A stretch of DNA of 64,000 nt from Kribbella monticola (lineage in GTDB: Bacteria > Actinomycetota > Actinomycetes > Propionibacteriales > Kribbellaceae): the NCBI RefSeq assembly GCF_003261635.1, contig NZ_QFXK01000009.1, forward strand, positions 469,000-532,999, read 5' to 3'. This document shows, piece by piece, positions 1-8,260 of this stretch (position 1 is its first letter; each line of letters begins with the position of its first letter). The notes under the pieces were generated by a model that worked only from the letters and a program-made list of their open reading frames with translations, did no database searches and was not told the origin of the DNA. The position numbers and the translations under genes are program-made.

Positions 1-1
1 T

Positions 2-337
2 CGGTTTCTCGTGGTGTTGGGGGAGGGTGGGGTGGCAGTGGGGTGTGGGGCGGTGCAGGTCTTCGGGGATGAGAGTGAGCATGCCGGGGATGGTGAGCTC
101 AAGCGGATGTATGTGGTGCCGGCGGCGCGGGGGCGTGGGTATGCGCGGGCGCTGTTGGCCGGGTTGGAGGACCTGGCGCGGGGGAGTGGGCATCCGGTAC
201 TGCGGTTGGCGACCGGGGAACTGCAGCCCGAGGCGATCGCGTTGTACGAGTCGAGTGGTTATGTGCGTACTGCGTCCTGGGGTAAGTACGTCGATCAGCC
301 CCTGACCCGGTGCTACGCGAAGGCGCTCGTCAGTTGA
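2..337 (+). CDS. GNAT family N-acetyltransferase, 5' end cut by window
   Basis: This is the C-terminal part of a GCN5-related N-acetyltransferase, which moves an acetyl group from acetyl-CoA to an unknown amine. The reading frame is open to the left edge, so the true start lies outside the window; a GTG at 11 is only an internal candidate. The acetyl-CoA binding motif A is visible as MYVVPAARGRGYARALL (the R-G-R-G-Y-A loop), followed by the usual helix and an 'ALYESSGYVR' strand near the C terminus. About 110 residues are present, against about 150 for a complete member. Its 3' end overlaps the convergent acetyltransferase gene by 8 bases. The substrate cannot be deduced. Confidence 0.8.
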   Translation, partial: RFLVVLGEGGVAVGCGAVQVFGDESEHAGDGELKRMYVVPAARGRGYARALLAGLEDLARGSGHPVLRLATGELQPEAIALYESSGYVRTASWGKYVDQPLTRCYAKALVS

Positions 338-902
338 GGGCGAGGCGCATGAGGATCCGGGGGTGGCCTGCCAGGGTGGAAGTGGTGTCGGCGGCCTTGG
401 TGAAGCCCGCCTGTTCGAAGTTCTTGCGGAGGCCGGCGTAGGCCATCGTGAGGTCGACCTTGGCGTCGCCGTTGTCGAGAGGGTAGGCCTCGATCGCCGG
501 TGCCTGGTGGGCGCGGGCGAACTCGACCGCACCGGTGATGAGGTGGTGCGAGATGCCCTGGCCGCGGTGGCCGGGTCGGACGCGGATGCACCACAACGAC
601 CACACCGGTAGGTCGTCGACGTAGGGGATCCTGCGATTGCGGGCGTAGGTGGTATCGGCGCGAGGCGCGACACCGGCCCAGCCAACCGGGGTCTCGCCGT
701 CGTAGGCGAGCACTCCCGGCGCGAGCTTCGCCCGGCACAGTTCGGCGACGAACTCACCCCTAGCCGGTCCGTGCAGCGAGTTGTTCAGCTTGGACGGGAT
801 CCGATGGCTTAGACACCAGCACACCGTCGCGGTCGGAGACTTCGGCCCGATCACCGCCCGCACGTCTTCGAAGACCGAAGCCGGCCGAATCTCGATGCTC
901 AT
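330..902 (-). CDS. GNAT family N-acetyltransferase
   Basis: A complete 190-residue GNAT protein. Motif A is seen in the middle (IRVRPGHRGQGISHHLI, with R-G-Q-G-I as the pyrophosphate loop), and the N-terminal half carries a W-x-G-V strand typical of the fold. Tryptophan and cysteine residues cluster around residues 28-30, as in a subfamily often found next to XRE regulators. The ATG overlaps the stop of the upstream MmyB-type regulator (ATGA), so the two genes are translationally coupled. The target substrate is unknown; detoxification or antibiotic modification is possible but not shown. Confidence 0.85.
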   Translation of the reverse strand: MSIEIRPASVFEDVRAVIGPKSPTATVCWCLSHRIPSKLNNSLHGPARGEFVAELCRAKLAPGVLAYDGETPVGWAGVAPRADTTYARNRRIPYVDDLPVWSLWCIRVRPGHRGQGISHHLITGAVEFARAHQAPAIEAYPLDNGDAKVDLTMAYAGLRKNFEQAGFTKAADTTSTLAGHPRILMRLALN

Positions 903-1768
903 ACCGAGGGATCGTACGACGTACCAGCGTCAGCCGGCGCCCTCGAAACCGACCACTGCAGCAGGAAACGAAGACCTTCGGACGACTGGGAATCGGCCGC
1001 TGCCGTGTAGGCGATCAGGAACTGCTCCGGATGGGTGTCGACCGTGAACTGCTGGACCTCGAGAGTCAGCTCCCCGACGACCGGATGGACATAGGTCTTG
1101 GTCAGCTGGTGCGGTCCGCGGACCTGGTGGGTCGCCCACCAGTTGCGGAAGTCGGCATCCCCGGCCTGCAGCTCGTCGATCAGCGCGTGCAACGCGGTGT
1201 CATCGGGTTTGCGGCCCGCCTCCATTCGCAGTACCGCGACGCACTCGCGCGCGGCGCGCGGCCAATCGGCGTACAGAGCCCTGAAGTCCTTGTCGAGGAA
1301 GGTGAGCCAGATCAGGTTGCGTCGTGGCGGCGCGACCTGCTCGAAATCGATCAGCAGTGCCGCGGCCCCGCCGTTCCAGGCAAGAACGTCCATCGTGCGA
1401 CTCAGCACCATGGCCGGTACGTCGTGCATGGTGTCCAGCAGCTGCCGCAACTGCGGCGACACCGCGGCCCGCGCCGGCTGGCGTGCGGCAGCACCTGGTA
1501 CGACGTCCGCCGCGGCGAACAGGTAGTCGCGCTCGTCGGCCTCCAACCCCAGCGCGTCGGCGAGGGCATCCAGAACCGGGCGGGAGACCCGTCGGCTCCG
1601 GCCCTGCTCCAGCCGCACGACGTAGTCGACACTCACGTGCGCGAGCTGGGCCAGTTCCTCGCGGCGCAGTCCGGGAACGCGGCGCAGCCGGCCGTCGTCC
1701 GGTATACCCACCTGCTGAGGATCGACCGCGGCGCGACGCGCCCGAAGGAAGTCGCCGAGCTGATTCAT
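899..1768 (-). CDS. XRE-family regulator with MmyB-like ligand domain
   Basis: A 289-residue DNA-binding regulator. An N-terminal helix-turn-helix covers about residues 5-80 (the GLRREELAQLAHVSVDYVVR stretch is the classic actinobacterial MmyB-type HTH). The C-terminal two thirds match the PAS-like MmyB ligand domain, with a conserved W-N block near residue 130 (MDVLAWNGGAAALL). It is first in a two-gene unit with the downstream acetyltransferase, joined by a 4-base overlap, and divergent from an alpha/beta hydrolase at 1892. Proteins of this class usually control a neighbouring redox or hydrolase gene, so autoregulation from the 1769-1891 gap is likely. That gap shows no clear operator to me. 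Confidence 0.88.
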   Translation of the reverse strand: MNQLGDFLRARRAAVDPQQVGIPDDGRLRRVPGLRREELAQLAHVSVDYVVRLEQGRSRRVSRPVLDALADALGLEADERDYLFAAADVVPGAAARQPARAAVSPQLRQLLDTMHDVPAMVLSRTMDVLAWNGGAAALLIDFEQVAPPRRNLIWLTFLDKDFRALYADWPRAARECVAVLRMEAGRKPDDTALHALIDELQAGDADFRNWWATHQVRGPHQLTKTYVHPVVGELTLEVQQFTVDTHPEQFLIAYTAAADSQSSEGLRFLLQWSVSRAPADAGTSYDPSV

Positions 1769-1891
1769 GACACCAGTGTCCCCATGATCCGCGAGAAATG
1801 CCTGGTACTGGCTTGCCTAGGCAGAACCCTCCCTGGAACGCACCCGCGACGACGGCGACCGTGGAGTGGCCACCGAGTTCAAGGAGCCGCA

Positions 1892-2797
1892 ATGAGAATT
1901 GATGTCACATTCCCGAGCAACGGCCTGCAAATCGCCGGCCACCTCTATGTCCCCGACCAGCACACGGGTGTACCTGGGCCCGCGGTCGTGGTCGGGCATC
2001 CGGGCACCGGCGTGAAGGAGCAAGCAGCGGGCCTGTACGCCGCCAGGCTGGCCGCCGAGGGTCTCGTCACCCTCGCCTTCGACGCCGCGTACCAGGGCGA
2101 GAGCGAAGGGGAGCCGCGGGGACTGGAGGATCCGGCGCAGCGGGTCGAGGACCTCAAGGCGGCGGTGTCGTTCTTGACCACGCGCGATCAGGTTGACCCG
2201 GAGCGGATCGGCGTACTGGGCATCTGCGCCTCCGGCGGCTACGGTCTCGCGGCCGCCGGTACCGACCATCGGATCAAGGCGCTCGCGACGGTGAGCGGTG
2301 TCGACATCGCCCGGCAGTTCCGGTTCGGTGCCGATGGCAACCAAGATCCGGCGGTGCTGCAGAGCATGCTCGACGCGGCAGCACAAGCCCGTACCGCGGA
2401 AGCGCAGGGCAAGGAGCCGCAGACCTTCGACCTCTTCCCGGCGACCGAGCAGGATGCGCGCCGGGGCGGACCGCATGTCTTCGAGGGCTGGGAGTACTAC
2501 AGCAGCCCGCGGGGCATGCATCCGCGATCGGCGAAGGCGATGCCGTGGAGCAGCGTCGACCGGATCGCCACCTTCGATGCCTTCCGTGCGGCCGATCTGA
2601 TCACACCGAGGCCGTTGTTGATGATCGTCGGCCGCGAAGCCGTCACCGCGTGGATGGCCGTCGAGGCGTTCCAGCGAGCACACGGTCCGAAGGAGCTGTT
2701 CTGGATCGAGGGTGCGAGCCACGTCGACCTGTACGACAAGGACGAGTACGTCACGCCGGCGGTAGCTAAGCTGGCTGAGTTCTACGCTGCGCTCTGA
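1892..2797 (+). CDS. alpha/beta hydrolase, dienelactone hydrolase-like
   Basis: A 301-residue alpha/beta hydrolase. The ATG at 1892 follows an AAGGAG ribosome site at 1881. The oxyanion region reads VVVGHPGTGVKE, and the nucleophile elbow reads GVLGICASGGYG, with cysteine at the G-x-C position as in YcjY/dienelactone hydrolase relatives rather than the usual G-x-S-x-G; the serine two residues on is an alternative. The catalytic histidine is in GASHVDLYD near the C terminus. It is cytoplasmic (no signal peptide). It is divergent from the MmyB regulator and its 3' end overlaps the convergent GlxA-type regulator by 32 bases. Substrate unknown. Confidence 0.85.
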   Translation: MRIDVTFPSNGLQIAGHLYVPDQHTGVPGPAVVVGHPGTGVKEQAAGLYAARLAAEGLVTLAFDAAYQGESEGEPRGLEDPAQRVEDLKAAVSFLTTRDQVDPERIGVLGICASGGYGLAAAGTDHRIKALATVSGVDIARQFRFGADGNQDPAVLQSMLDAAAQARTAEAQGKEPQTFDLFPATEQDARRGGPHVFEGWEYYSSPRGMHPRSAKAMPWSSVDRIATFDAFRAADLITPRPLLMIVGREAVTAWMAVEAFQRAHGPKELFWIEGASHVDLYDKDEYVTPAVAKLAEFYAAL

Positions 2798-3713
2798 AGG
2801 CGCGGCGGTAGGCGCTCGGCGTGGTTCGTACGGCGGACTGGAAGCGGCGGCGGAGGTTGGTGGCCGAGGACAGGCCGACCCGGGTGGCGATGGTCTCGAT
2901 CGGCAGGTCGGTTTCCTCAAGCAGGACACGGGTTCTGGCGATGCGCTGGGCGAGCAGCCATTGGCCCGGAGCCGTCCCGAGCTGCTCGGCGAAGCGGCGA
3001 GCGAGGGTTCGTGGCGAGACATTGATCCGGGCGGCGAGATCGTCCACCGTGATCGGTTCGGCAAGGTGATCGGTCGCCCAGTCGAGGAGTTCGCCGAGAG
3101 ATTCGTTCGGTACTACGGCGGCTTCGGCGCGGTACTGGACTTGGCCGCCTTCGCGGTGTGGCGGCATCACCATCCGGCGCGCGATCCGGGCGGCGTACGC
3201 GGCGCCGTGGTCGGCACGGATCAGCTGCAGGCAAAGGTCGATCCCGGTGCCGGAGCCGCCGCTGGTCGCGATGTCGCCGTGGTCGATGTAGAGCACATCC
3301 GGGTCCACCTGCACGGCCGGGAAGCGGCGCTGCAGCTCGTCGGCGTACCGCCAGTGGGTGGTGATCCGGCGCCCGTCGAGCAGCCCGGTCGCAGCCAGTG
3401 CGGCCGCACCCGAACAGATGCTGACGAGGCGGGCGCCCCGCCGATGCGCCCGGCGCAGAGCACGCAGTACGGCGGGGGAGGGCTCGCGATCGAGCGGCAA
3501 CCAGCCCGGTACGACGATGGTGTCCGCGCGCTCCAGTCTTCGCAGGCCTGTCGGCACCACCATGTCGAAACCTTCAAGGGTCGCAACGGCGCCAGGCTGT
3601 TCGGTGCACACGCTGAACGAATAGCGCTCGTCACGGAAGACGGCGGCGACACAGCCCAGCTCGAAGCTGGACTGGGGCGCCGTCACCAGGGCCACTACTC
3701 GATGCACGACCAT
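2766..3713 (-). CDS. GlxA-family transcriptional regulator (DJ-1/PfpI + AraC HTH)
   Basis: A 315-residue regulator of the GlxA type. Residues about 1-185 form a DJ-1/PfpI-like domain with the cysteine elbow LVSICSGAAALAATGLLDG and the following TTHW strand. Residues about 205-305 hold the double AraC HTH (LAARINVSPRTLARRFAEQ and IATRVGLSSATNLRRRF). Family members control nearby amine, amidase or isonitrile genes and usually lack enzyme activity. It is divergent from the small cupin gene at 3776, so the 62-base gap is the likely control region. The 3' end runs 32 bases into the convergent hydrolase gene. Confidence 0.92.
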   Translation of the reverse strand: MVVHRVVALVTAPQSSFELGCVAAVFRDERYSFSVCTEQPGAVATLEGFDMVVPTGLRRLERADTIVVPGWLPLDREPSPAVLRALRRAHRRGARLVSICSGAAALAATGLLDGRRITTHWRYADELQRRFPAVQVDPDVLYIDHGDIATSGGSGTGIDLCLQLIRADHGAAYAARIARRMVMPPHREGGQVQYRAEAAVVPNESLGELLDWATDHLAEPITVDDLAARINVSPRTLARRFAEQLGTAPGQWLLAQRIARTRVLLEETDLPIETIATRVGLSSATNLRRRFQSAVRTTPSAYRRAFRAQRRTQPA

Positions 3714-3775
3714 GGCAGAAAAGTACCGGATCGGGACTATTCAGACACTGGGAAGCGACACGGCAGCGTTCCAGG

Positions 3776-4096
3776 ATGGACGACATGCAGAACTTCGAAT
3801 GGGCGGTGGCCGACGACGTACCGAGCCGTGAGGTGTTCCCCGGTATCAAACTGCGGACCCTCTGGAAGGGCGAGGTCGCGTCGGCGCACCTGCTGCAAAT
3901 GGAACCCGGCTCCTGCTGGGAGGGCATCGACGTCCACGAGCCGGGACCGGAGGAGGTGTTCGTCGTCGAAGGCGTCTTCAACGACGGGATCCGCGACTAC
4001 CCCACTGGTTCGTTCATCCACGCCCCGGCCGGCTCGTCCCATGTCCCACAGTCGGCCGAGGGCTGCACGTTGTTTCTCTTCTACCCTGAGGGTTAG
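3776..4096 (+). CDS. small cupin-domain protein
   Basis: A 106-residue single cupin. The barrel is readable from about residue 30 to 100: GSCWEGIDVHEPGPEEVFVVEG (first cupin motif with histidine and two glutamates) and PAGSSH near the end (second motif). This arrangement resembles ChrR-type cupins that bind zinc or other metals. Divergent from the GlxA regulator, so perhaps controlled by it, and overlapping the convergent C-S lyase gene by 4 bases at its stop codon. An enzymatic or sensory role cannot be separated from sequence alone. Confidence 0.82.
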   Translation: MDDMQNFEWAVADDVPSREVFPGIKLRTLWKGEVASAHLLQMEPGSCWEGIDVHEPGPEEVFVVEGVFNDGIRDYPTGSFIHAPAGSSHVPQSAEGCTLFLFYPEG

Positions 4097-5214
4097 CCGA
4101 GACCCGTGGCGATCCGGTTGAGCATCTCGGTGACGAGCTCCTCGCTGGTGCCGAAGTTCAGCCGGGCGAAGGTGGTCGCCGCCGGGTCGTAGCTGGTGCC
4201 CGGGCTGAGCGCGACGCCGGCCTTCGAGAGCAGGAAGCGAGCCGGGTCCTCGTCGAGCGCACCGGCGAAGTCGAGCCAACCGACGTACGTGGCTTGCGGG
4301 GGAGTCCACGAGACTCCGGCCGGAAGCCCCGTGTCGATGACGGTGCGGTTCCGGTCGAGTTGGCGCAGGACGTCGTCGAGCCAGTCGTCGCACTGCGAGA
4401 ACGCGACCTCGGCCGCGAGCACGCCGAGCAGGCCGGCCTGTTCGGAGGCGATCGACGATCGGCGTACGACGTCCTGTGCGCGATCCGAGGCGGTGACCAT
4501 CATCGCGGCCTTCAGCCCGGCCAGGTTGAAGGCCTTGGACGCCGAGGTCAGCGAGATCCCGCAGGACCGGGCAGCGTCCGACACCTCCAGCCAGGGCACA
4601 TGCTTGGCGCCGCCCGGAAGGACCAGCGGCGCGTGGATCTCGTCGGCAAACACCCAGGCGCCGTACTGCGCGCAGAGGTCGGCGATCTGCTCCAGTTCCT
4701 CGCGCGGCAGCACCCGGCCGGTCGGATTGTGCGGGTTGGCAAGGATCAACACATCGAGGCCGTCCCGCAGCTGCGCGACGAGCCTGTCGAGATCGAAGGA
4801 CCCGTCCGCGGCCAACGGGATCGGCACCAGCGAGAAACCGGCCGGCGGCAACTGCAGCAGGAACGGGGGATAGGCGGCGGATGCGAAGCCGACCGAGCCG
4901 CCCGGCGCGACGATCCGGCACAGCTCGATGAGGCCGAGCATCACGTCGGGCACGAGGGCGAGCTGATCCGGATCGACCTGCCAGTCCAGCCGTCGCCGCG
5001 CGAACCCGGCGAACGCCTCACCCAGCGAAGCCGGTACTCCGGCCGTGTAGCCGAGGTCGCTGCGCGAAACCGCGTCGTGCAGGACCGCGGCGATCGGCTC
5101 CGCCAGCTCGAAGTCCATCTCCGCCACGGTCGCGGCGATCACCCCGTCGCCGTAGCCGAACCACTTCTCGCTCCGTCGCTGCTGCAATTCGTCCAGTGCC
5201 GGAACCTTGGGCAT
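4093..5214 (-). CDS. MalY/PatB-type pyridoxal phosphate C-S lyase (cystathionine beta-lyase)
   Basis: A 373-residue fold-type I PLP enzyme. The cofactor residues are visible: N160 in NPHNPTGR, D191 in VFADEIHAPL, and the Schiff-base lysine K227 in SLTSASKAFNLAG. The N-terminal block (QQRRSEKWFGYGDGVIAATVAEMDF) is the W-x-Y/D-x2-A-x-V-A-D/E-M-D pattern of MalY/PatB beta C-S lyases, which cleave cystathionine or cysteine conjugates to pyruvate, ammonia and a thiol. Length matches the family (about 380). It probably forms its own transcription unit. A role in methionine synthesis or thiol-conjugate breakdown is the family expectation. Confidence 0.9.
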   Translation of the reverse strand: MPKVPALDELQQRRSEKWFGYGDGVIAATVAEMDFELAEPIAAVLHDAVSRSDLGYTAGVPASLGEAFAGFARRRLDWQVDPDQLALVPDVMLGLIELCRIVAPGGSVGFASAAYPPFLLQLPPAGFSLVPIPLAADGSFDLDRLVAQLRDGLDVLILANPHNPTGRVLPREELEQIADLCAQYGAWVFADEIHAPLVLPGGAKHVPWLEVSDAARSCGISLTSASKAFNLAGLKAAMMVTASDRAQDVVRRSSIASEQAGLLGVLAAEVAFSQCDDWLDDVLRQLDRNRTVIDTGLPAGVSWTPPQATYVGWLDFAGALDEDPARFLLSKAGVALSPGTSYDPAATTFARLNFGTSEELVTEMLNRIATGLG

Positions 5215-5266
5215 GGTCCTCCTTCGATCGGCTGAGTGCTTCTCCCCGTACCCAGCCCGGCCGGTT

Positions 5267-6061
5267 TCAGGCCGGCGGCCGCGGCTCGGTGTTCCCCGCG
5301 TGCGTGCCGTCCGCCGGGAGTTTGCGGGTGTCGATCAGCTGCTGGGCGACGTCGCGCAACTTCGTGTTGGTGTCCTGCGAGTAGCGCTTGAGGATCGCGA
5401 ACGCGCGGTCGCCGTCGACGTCGAAGCGCTCCATCAGGATGCCCATCGCCTGGCCGACGAGTTTGCGGGCGTCCACCGCCTGCGCCATCGAGACCTCGTG
5501 CCGCGCGGTGGCGACAGCGACCGAGGCGTGCCGGGCGAGGATGTGGGCGATCGCCTCGTCGTCGGCACCGAACGCGTCCGGCTCGGGACTGTAGAGCCCG
5601 AGTACGCCGACGGTCTGCGGCCGCGTGCCGCCCGTCAGCAGCGGTACGTCGAGGACGCTGCGTACTCCGAGCGCCGCGACCTTGGCCGCCCATTCCGGCC
5701 AGCGCTGCTCGGTACTCGTGTCAGGGATCAGCACGGTCGTCCGCTCCCGCAGCGAGGTCACCAGTGGCCCGTTGTCACTGGAGATCTGCATCTCGTACGC
5801 CTCGGCGACGACCGGATCGGTGACAGCGGCAACCTCTGGGCGACGGCCACGGACGTTCAGCACGATGCCGGCGTACGAGCAGTTCAGCGCCTGCAGCGCG
5901 AACTGGGCAACCGCTTCGACAGTCTCCACCAGGCCGTCGGCGTCGTGCAGCTCGATCGCCAGCCGTGCGAACGTGTCGGCGACCTGCTGGCCGTCGGCCT
6001 GATCGGCTGCATCGAGGGGTGCCTGCTCGGCAGCCACCCGGGGGGACTGAGTCATGGGCAC
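5267..6061 (-). CDS. GAF-ANTAR RNA-binding regulator
   Basis: A 264-residue cytoplasmic regulator with a GAF sensor domain (about residues 30-190) and a C-terminal ANTAR domain (about 195-250; VDARKLVGQAMGILMERFDV is the conserved core). ANTAR domains bind paired hexaloop hairpins in mRNA leaders and act as antiterminators; GAF-ANTAR pairs are abundant in actinobacteria and respond to small ligands or redox. No histidine kinase is next to it. A second protein of the same architecture is at 51945. The RNA target is not evident; the hairpin at 6124-6144 upstream has a 5-base loop and does not fit the known target. Confidence 0.92.
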   Translation of the reverse strand: MPMTQSPRVAAEQAPLDAADQADGQQVADTFARLAIELHDADGLVETVEAVAQFALQALNCSYAGIVLNVRGRRPEVAAVTDPVVAEAYEMQISSDNGPLVTSLRERTTVLIPDTSTEQRWPEWAAKVAALGVRSVLDVPLLTGGTRPQTVGVLGLYSPEPDAFGADDEAIAHILARHASVAVATARHEVSMAQAVDARKLVGQAMGILMERFDVDGDRAFAILKRYSQDTNTKLRDVAQQLIDTRKLPADGTHAGNTEPRPPA

Positions 6062-6123
6062 ATCATGCCAAGCCCACGCCGAAGGCGGGCGCGGACACGG
6101 ACGCCGGCTCAGTCCACGGATGA

Positions 6124-6144
6124 TCTGCTACGCGGAGTAGCAGA
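6124..6144. repeat. 8-bp inverted repeat, hairpin between two minus-strand genes
   Basis: TCTGCTAC at 6124-6131 and GTAGCAGA at 6137-6144 form a perfect 8-bp stem with a 5-base loop. It sits between the stop of the 6163-6516 gene and the start of the GAF-ANTAR gene, both on the minus strand. It may act as a weak terminator or a leader structure; no U-tract follows on either strand. Confidence 0.4.
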
Positions 6145-6162
6145 ACAGCTACGCGGGGGGCC

Positions 6163-6516
6163 TCAGGCGTGGTCGCCGTCGAGGAGTTCGTGGAGTTCGG
6201 CGACCGCCTTGGTGATGTCCTCGTAGTCGTTCTGGGCGGCGCGCGACTCGGCGCTGATCACGCCGCAGCGGTGCACGCGACGGAAGTCGCCGTACGGGAA
6301 CTTGTAGCGCCCCTTGGTCTCCTCGCTTGCCTCGGTGTCGACCCCGAGGTACCACTTGCCGTACTCGCTCCAGCCGTGCTTGTCGACGTACGCGTTCTCG
6401 TCGTCGGCGCTCGGCGCGTGCTCGCTCCAGTCGTCGCGCTCGTCCATCACCGTCTGGTTCTTGCGGGCCAGGCTCTTGGCGTGGTCGAAGGCGGCCTTGT
6501 TGAGTTTCACCGTCAT
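6163..6516 (-). CDS. conserved hypothetical acidic protein
   Basis: A 117-residue soluble protein that I do not recognise as a named family. It starts with a basic helix (MTVKLNKAAFDHAKSLARKN), then a W/Y-rich acidic middle (HGWSEYGKWYLGVDTEASEETKGRYKFPYGDFRRVHRCG), and ends in an acidic helix. The ATG at 6516 has a strong GGAGGAG ribosome site; an in-frame GTG six codons upstream overlaps that site and is unlikely. The composition resembles small actinobacterial hypothetical proteins. It lies between the WYL regulator and the GAF-ANTAR gene on the same strand. No function can be assigned. Confidence 0.72.
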   Translation of the reverse strand: MTVKLNKAAFDHAKSLARKNQTVMDERDDWSEHAPSADDENAYVDKHGWSEYGKWYLGVDTEASEETKGRYKFPYGDFRRVHRCGVISAESRAAQNDYEDITKAVAELHELLDGDHA

Positions 6517-6579
6517 CGTGGTCAGCTCCTCCACTGTCGGACGCGTCCCAAGTGCCCAGCCGGAGGGTCCGAAAACACC

Positions 6580-7533
6580 TCAGGTACTTCGTGCCGCTGC
6601 CTGCAGTCGCTCCGCCAGGACGCGACAGCGGTCCGTCAGCTCGGGCGGATCGAGTACTTCGAAGGGGTGCCCCAGCAGGACCATGTGCATCAGCACGAAG
6701 TCGAGACTGCCCCCGCCACTCAGTACTTCGCAGCGCTCGCCGTCACGCGGTCGCACAACGGCGGCGGCCGCCGGGAGCTGCGCGCGGACGGTCTCAGCCG
6801 ACGCGTGCACGAGGAAGCGGGCCTGGTGTGGGTAGACCCGGCTCGACACGGCTTCCTGCACGTACGACGCGGCGTCCGGCGCCGGGCGCGGCCGGAATCG
6901 CCAGGTCCGCGCGGCCACCTCGGTCATCCGGTCGACGCGGAAGTTCCGCCAGTCGTCGCGGTCGAGGTCGTAGGCGAACAGGTACCAGCGCCGGTCGGAG
7001 GAGACCAGGCGATAGGGCTCGACCCGGCGTCGGCGTACCTCGTTCCCGGACGGGTAGTCGAAGCCGGCCTCGACCTGGTCGCGACACGCCCTGGCCAGCG
7101 TCATGATCACCTCGGCGTCGACCGGCGCGCGGCCCCCGCCGAAGGACTCCACCGAGCCGGCGAGAGCACGCACCTCGTGCTGCAACCGGGTCGGCAGCAC
7201 CCGGTCGAGCTTGGTCAACGCCCGTACGGCGGCGTCACTCGCGCTCGCCACGCCGCCACCCGCACCGGCGAGCAGCGAGACAGCCGTGGCGATCGCCTCC
7301 TCGTCGTCGAGGAGCAGCGGCGGCAGGTCCTGCCCGGGACCCAGTTGGTAGCCGACGCCCTGGCTGGCGTGCACCTGGTAGCCGAGAGTGCGGAGTCGCT
7401 CGACATCACGTCGTACGGTGCGTGGCGTGACCCCGAGGCGTGCGGCCAGCTCGGGCCCCGTCCAGACCTGGCGCTGCTGGAGCAGCCCGAGCAGGGTCAG
7501 TACGCGCTCCGTCGTACCGAGCTCGTCTTCCAT
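6580..7533 (-). CDS. WYL-domain HTH transcriptional regulator
   Basis: A 317-residue YafY-type regulator. Residues 8-60 are a winged HTH (LAARLGVTPRTVRRDVERLRTLGY) and residues about 140-230 form the WYL domain (YRLVSSDRRWYLFAYDLDRDDWRNFRVDRM), which senses small ligands or nucleic acid. It is divergent from a VOC-fold gene at 7625, with a 7-bp inverted repeat centred between them, so it very likely controls both. Such regulator-VOC pairs are common in actinobacteria. The signal sensed is unknown. Confidence 0.92.
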   Translation of the reverse strand: MEDELGTTERVLTLLGLLQQRQVWTGPELAARLGVTPRTVRRDVERLRTLGYQVHASQGVGYQLGPGQDLPPLLLDDEEAIATAVSLLAGAGGGVASASDAAVRALTKLDRVLPTRLQHEVRALAGSVESFGGGRAPVDAEVIMTLARACRDQVEAGFDYPSGNEVRRRRVEPYRLVSSDRRWYLFAYDLDRDDWRNFRVDRMTEVAARTWRFRPRPAPDAASYVQEAVSSRVYPHQARFLVHASAETVRAQLPAAAAVVRPRDGERCEVLSGGGSLDFVLMHMVLLGHPFEVLDPPELTDRCRVLAERLQAAARST

Positions 7534-7554
7534 GAGGTCCAGCCTGCCAGAACT

Positions 7555-7575
7555 AGCGGACCGATTCTGTCCGCT
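7555..7575. promoter_or_regulatory. inverted repeat, candidate WYL-regulator operator
   Basis: AGCGGAC (7555-7561) and GTCCGCT (7569-7575) are perfect 7-bp arms separated by 7 bases. The site lies in the 91-base gap between the divergent WYL regulator and VOC genes, 22 bases from the regulator start. Position and symmetry make it the likely operator; this is inference. Confidence 0.55.
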
Positions 7576-7595
7576 TGAGGTGTCAGGGTGAAGCT

Positions 7596-7628
7596 ATGAA
7601 GACAGCTACGAGCGGAGCGAACCGATGA
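7596..7628 (+). CDS. possible 10-codon leader ORF coupled to the VOC gene
   Basis: ATG at 7596 opens a 10-residue frame (MKTATSGANR) whose TGA at 7626 overlaps the VOC gene's ATG at 7625 as ATGA. The VOC gene itself has only a weak ribosome site (GAGCGGAG), so translation could be delivered by re-initiation. There is no independent evidence that the peptide is made. Confidence 0.3.
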   Translation: MKTATSGANR

Positions 7629-8086
7629 GCCGTGAAATCCAGGTCACCTTCGATGCCCACGACCCGGCCGCGTTGTCGATCTTCTGGCGGGACGTGCTGG
7701 GCTATGTCCACCCGGGGCCGCCCGGGGTCGACCTGCCCGAGGGCGCCGATCCGCTGGCGGCCTGGGACGAATTCCTCGAGCGGGCCGGCGTGCCGGAGAG
7801 CGAGCGCAACACCGCCTCGGCGTTGGAGGATCCCGACAAGCGAGGTCCTCGTTTCTTCTTCCAGCAGGTGCCGGAGGACAAGGTCGCCAAGAACCGGGTG
7901 CACCTCGATGTCCGGGCCGCGCCGGGACTCGAAGGCGACGAGCGGATGGCGACGCTGGAAGCCGAATGCGCCCGGCTGGTCGCGCTGGGAGCGACGCGGG
8001 TCCGGCGCAGCGAGCCGGCGCCGCCGATGAGCCTCGGCTTCATCGTGATGACCGACCCGGAAGGCAACGAGTTCTGCCTGGACTGA
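7625..8086 (+). CDS. VOC (glyoxalase/bleomycin-resistance fold) protein
   Basis: A 153-residue protein with the two beta-alpha-beta-beta-beta modules of the vicinal oxygen chelate fold. It begins SREIQVTFDAHDPAALSIFW and ends with the signature FIVMTDPEGNEFCLD, which carries the C-terminal metal-ligand glutamate (E in G-N-E-F). The middle 'GPRFFFQQVPEDKVAKNRVHLDV' matches the actinobacterial glyoxalase-like subgroup, with a candidate histidine ligand in VHLDV. It is divergent from the WYL regulator. Substrate unknown; thiol or electrophile detoxification is a guess. Confidence 0.88.
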   Translation: MSREIQVTFDAHDPAALSIFWRDVLGYVHPGPPGVDLPEGADPLAAWDEFLERAGVPESERNTASALEDPDKRGPRFFFQQVPEDKVAKNRVHLDVRAAPGLEGDERMATLEAECARLVALGATRVRRSEPAPPMSLGFIVMTDPEGNEFCLD

Positions 8087-8097
8087 CAGCTGCGGGA

Positions 8098-8149
8098 TGG
8101 CCGGGGTGGCGAGCGGCTCTTCCGGAGGTGAGCTGCTCGACCCCGGCCA
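8098..8149 (+). terminator. candidate stem-loop 3' of the VOC gene
   Basis: TGGCCGGGGT (8098-8107) pairs perfectly with ACCCCGGCCA (8140-8149), leaving a 32-base loop. It starts 12 bases after the VOC stop codon. There is no U-tract, so it may be a weak terminator or a 3' stabiliser. The rest of the 8087-8260 gap shows no gene. Confidence 0.35.
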
Positions 8150-8260
8150 CCGCGCTCGCTGTACCCCGTCGGCATTCGGGGCAAACCTGGACTCCGGATG
8201 ACCGGCCGGTGGACGAATTTCCGACGGCGATCGTCCGGAACGAGGGCTATCGTCGCGGTC

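Noticed and set aside
6124..6144. ANTAR-type RNA target upstream of the GAF-ANTAR gene
   Set aside because: The hairpin loop has 5 bases and lacks the hexaloop A and G pattern; only one stem is present, not the required pair.
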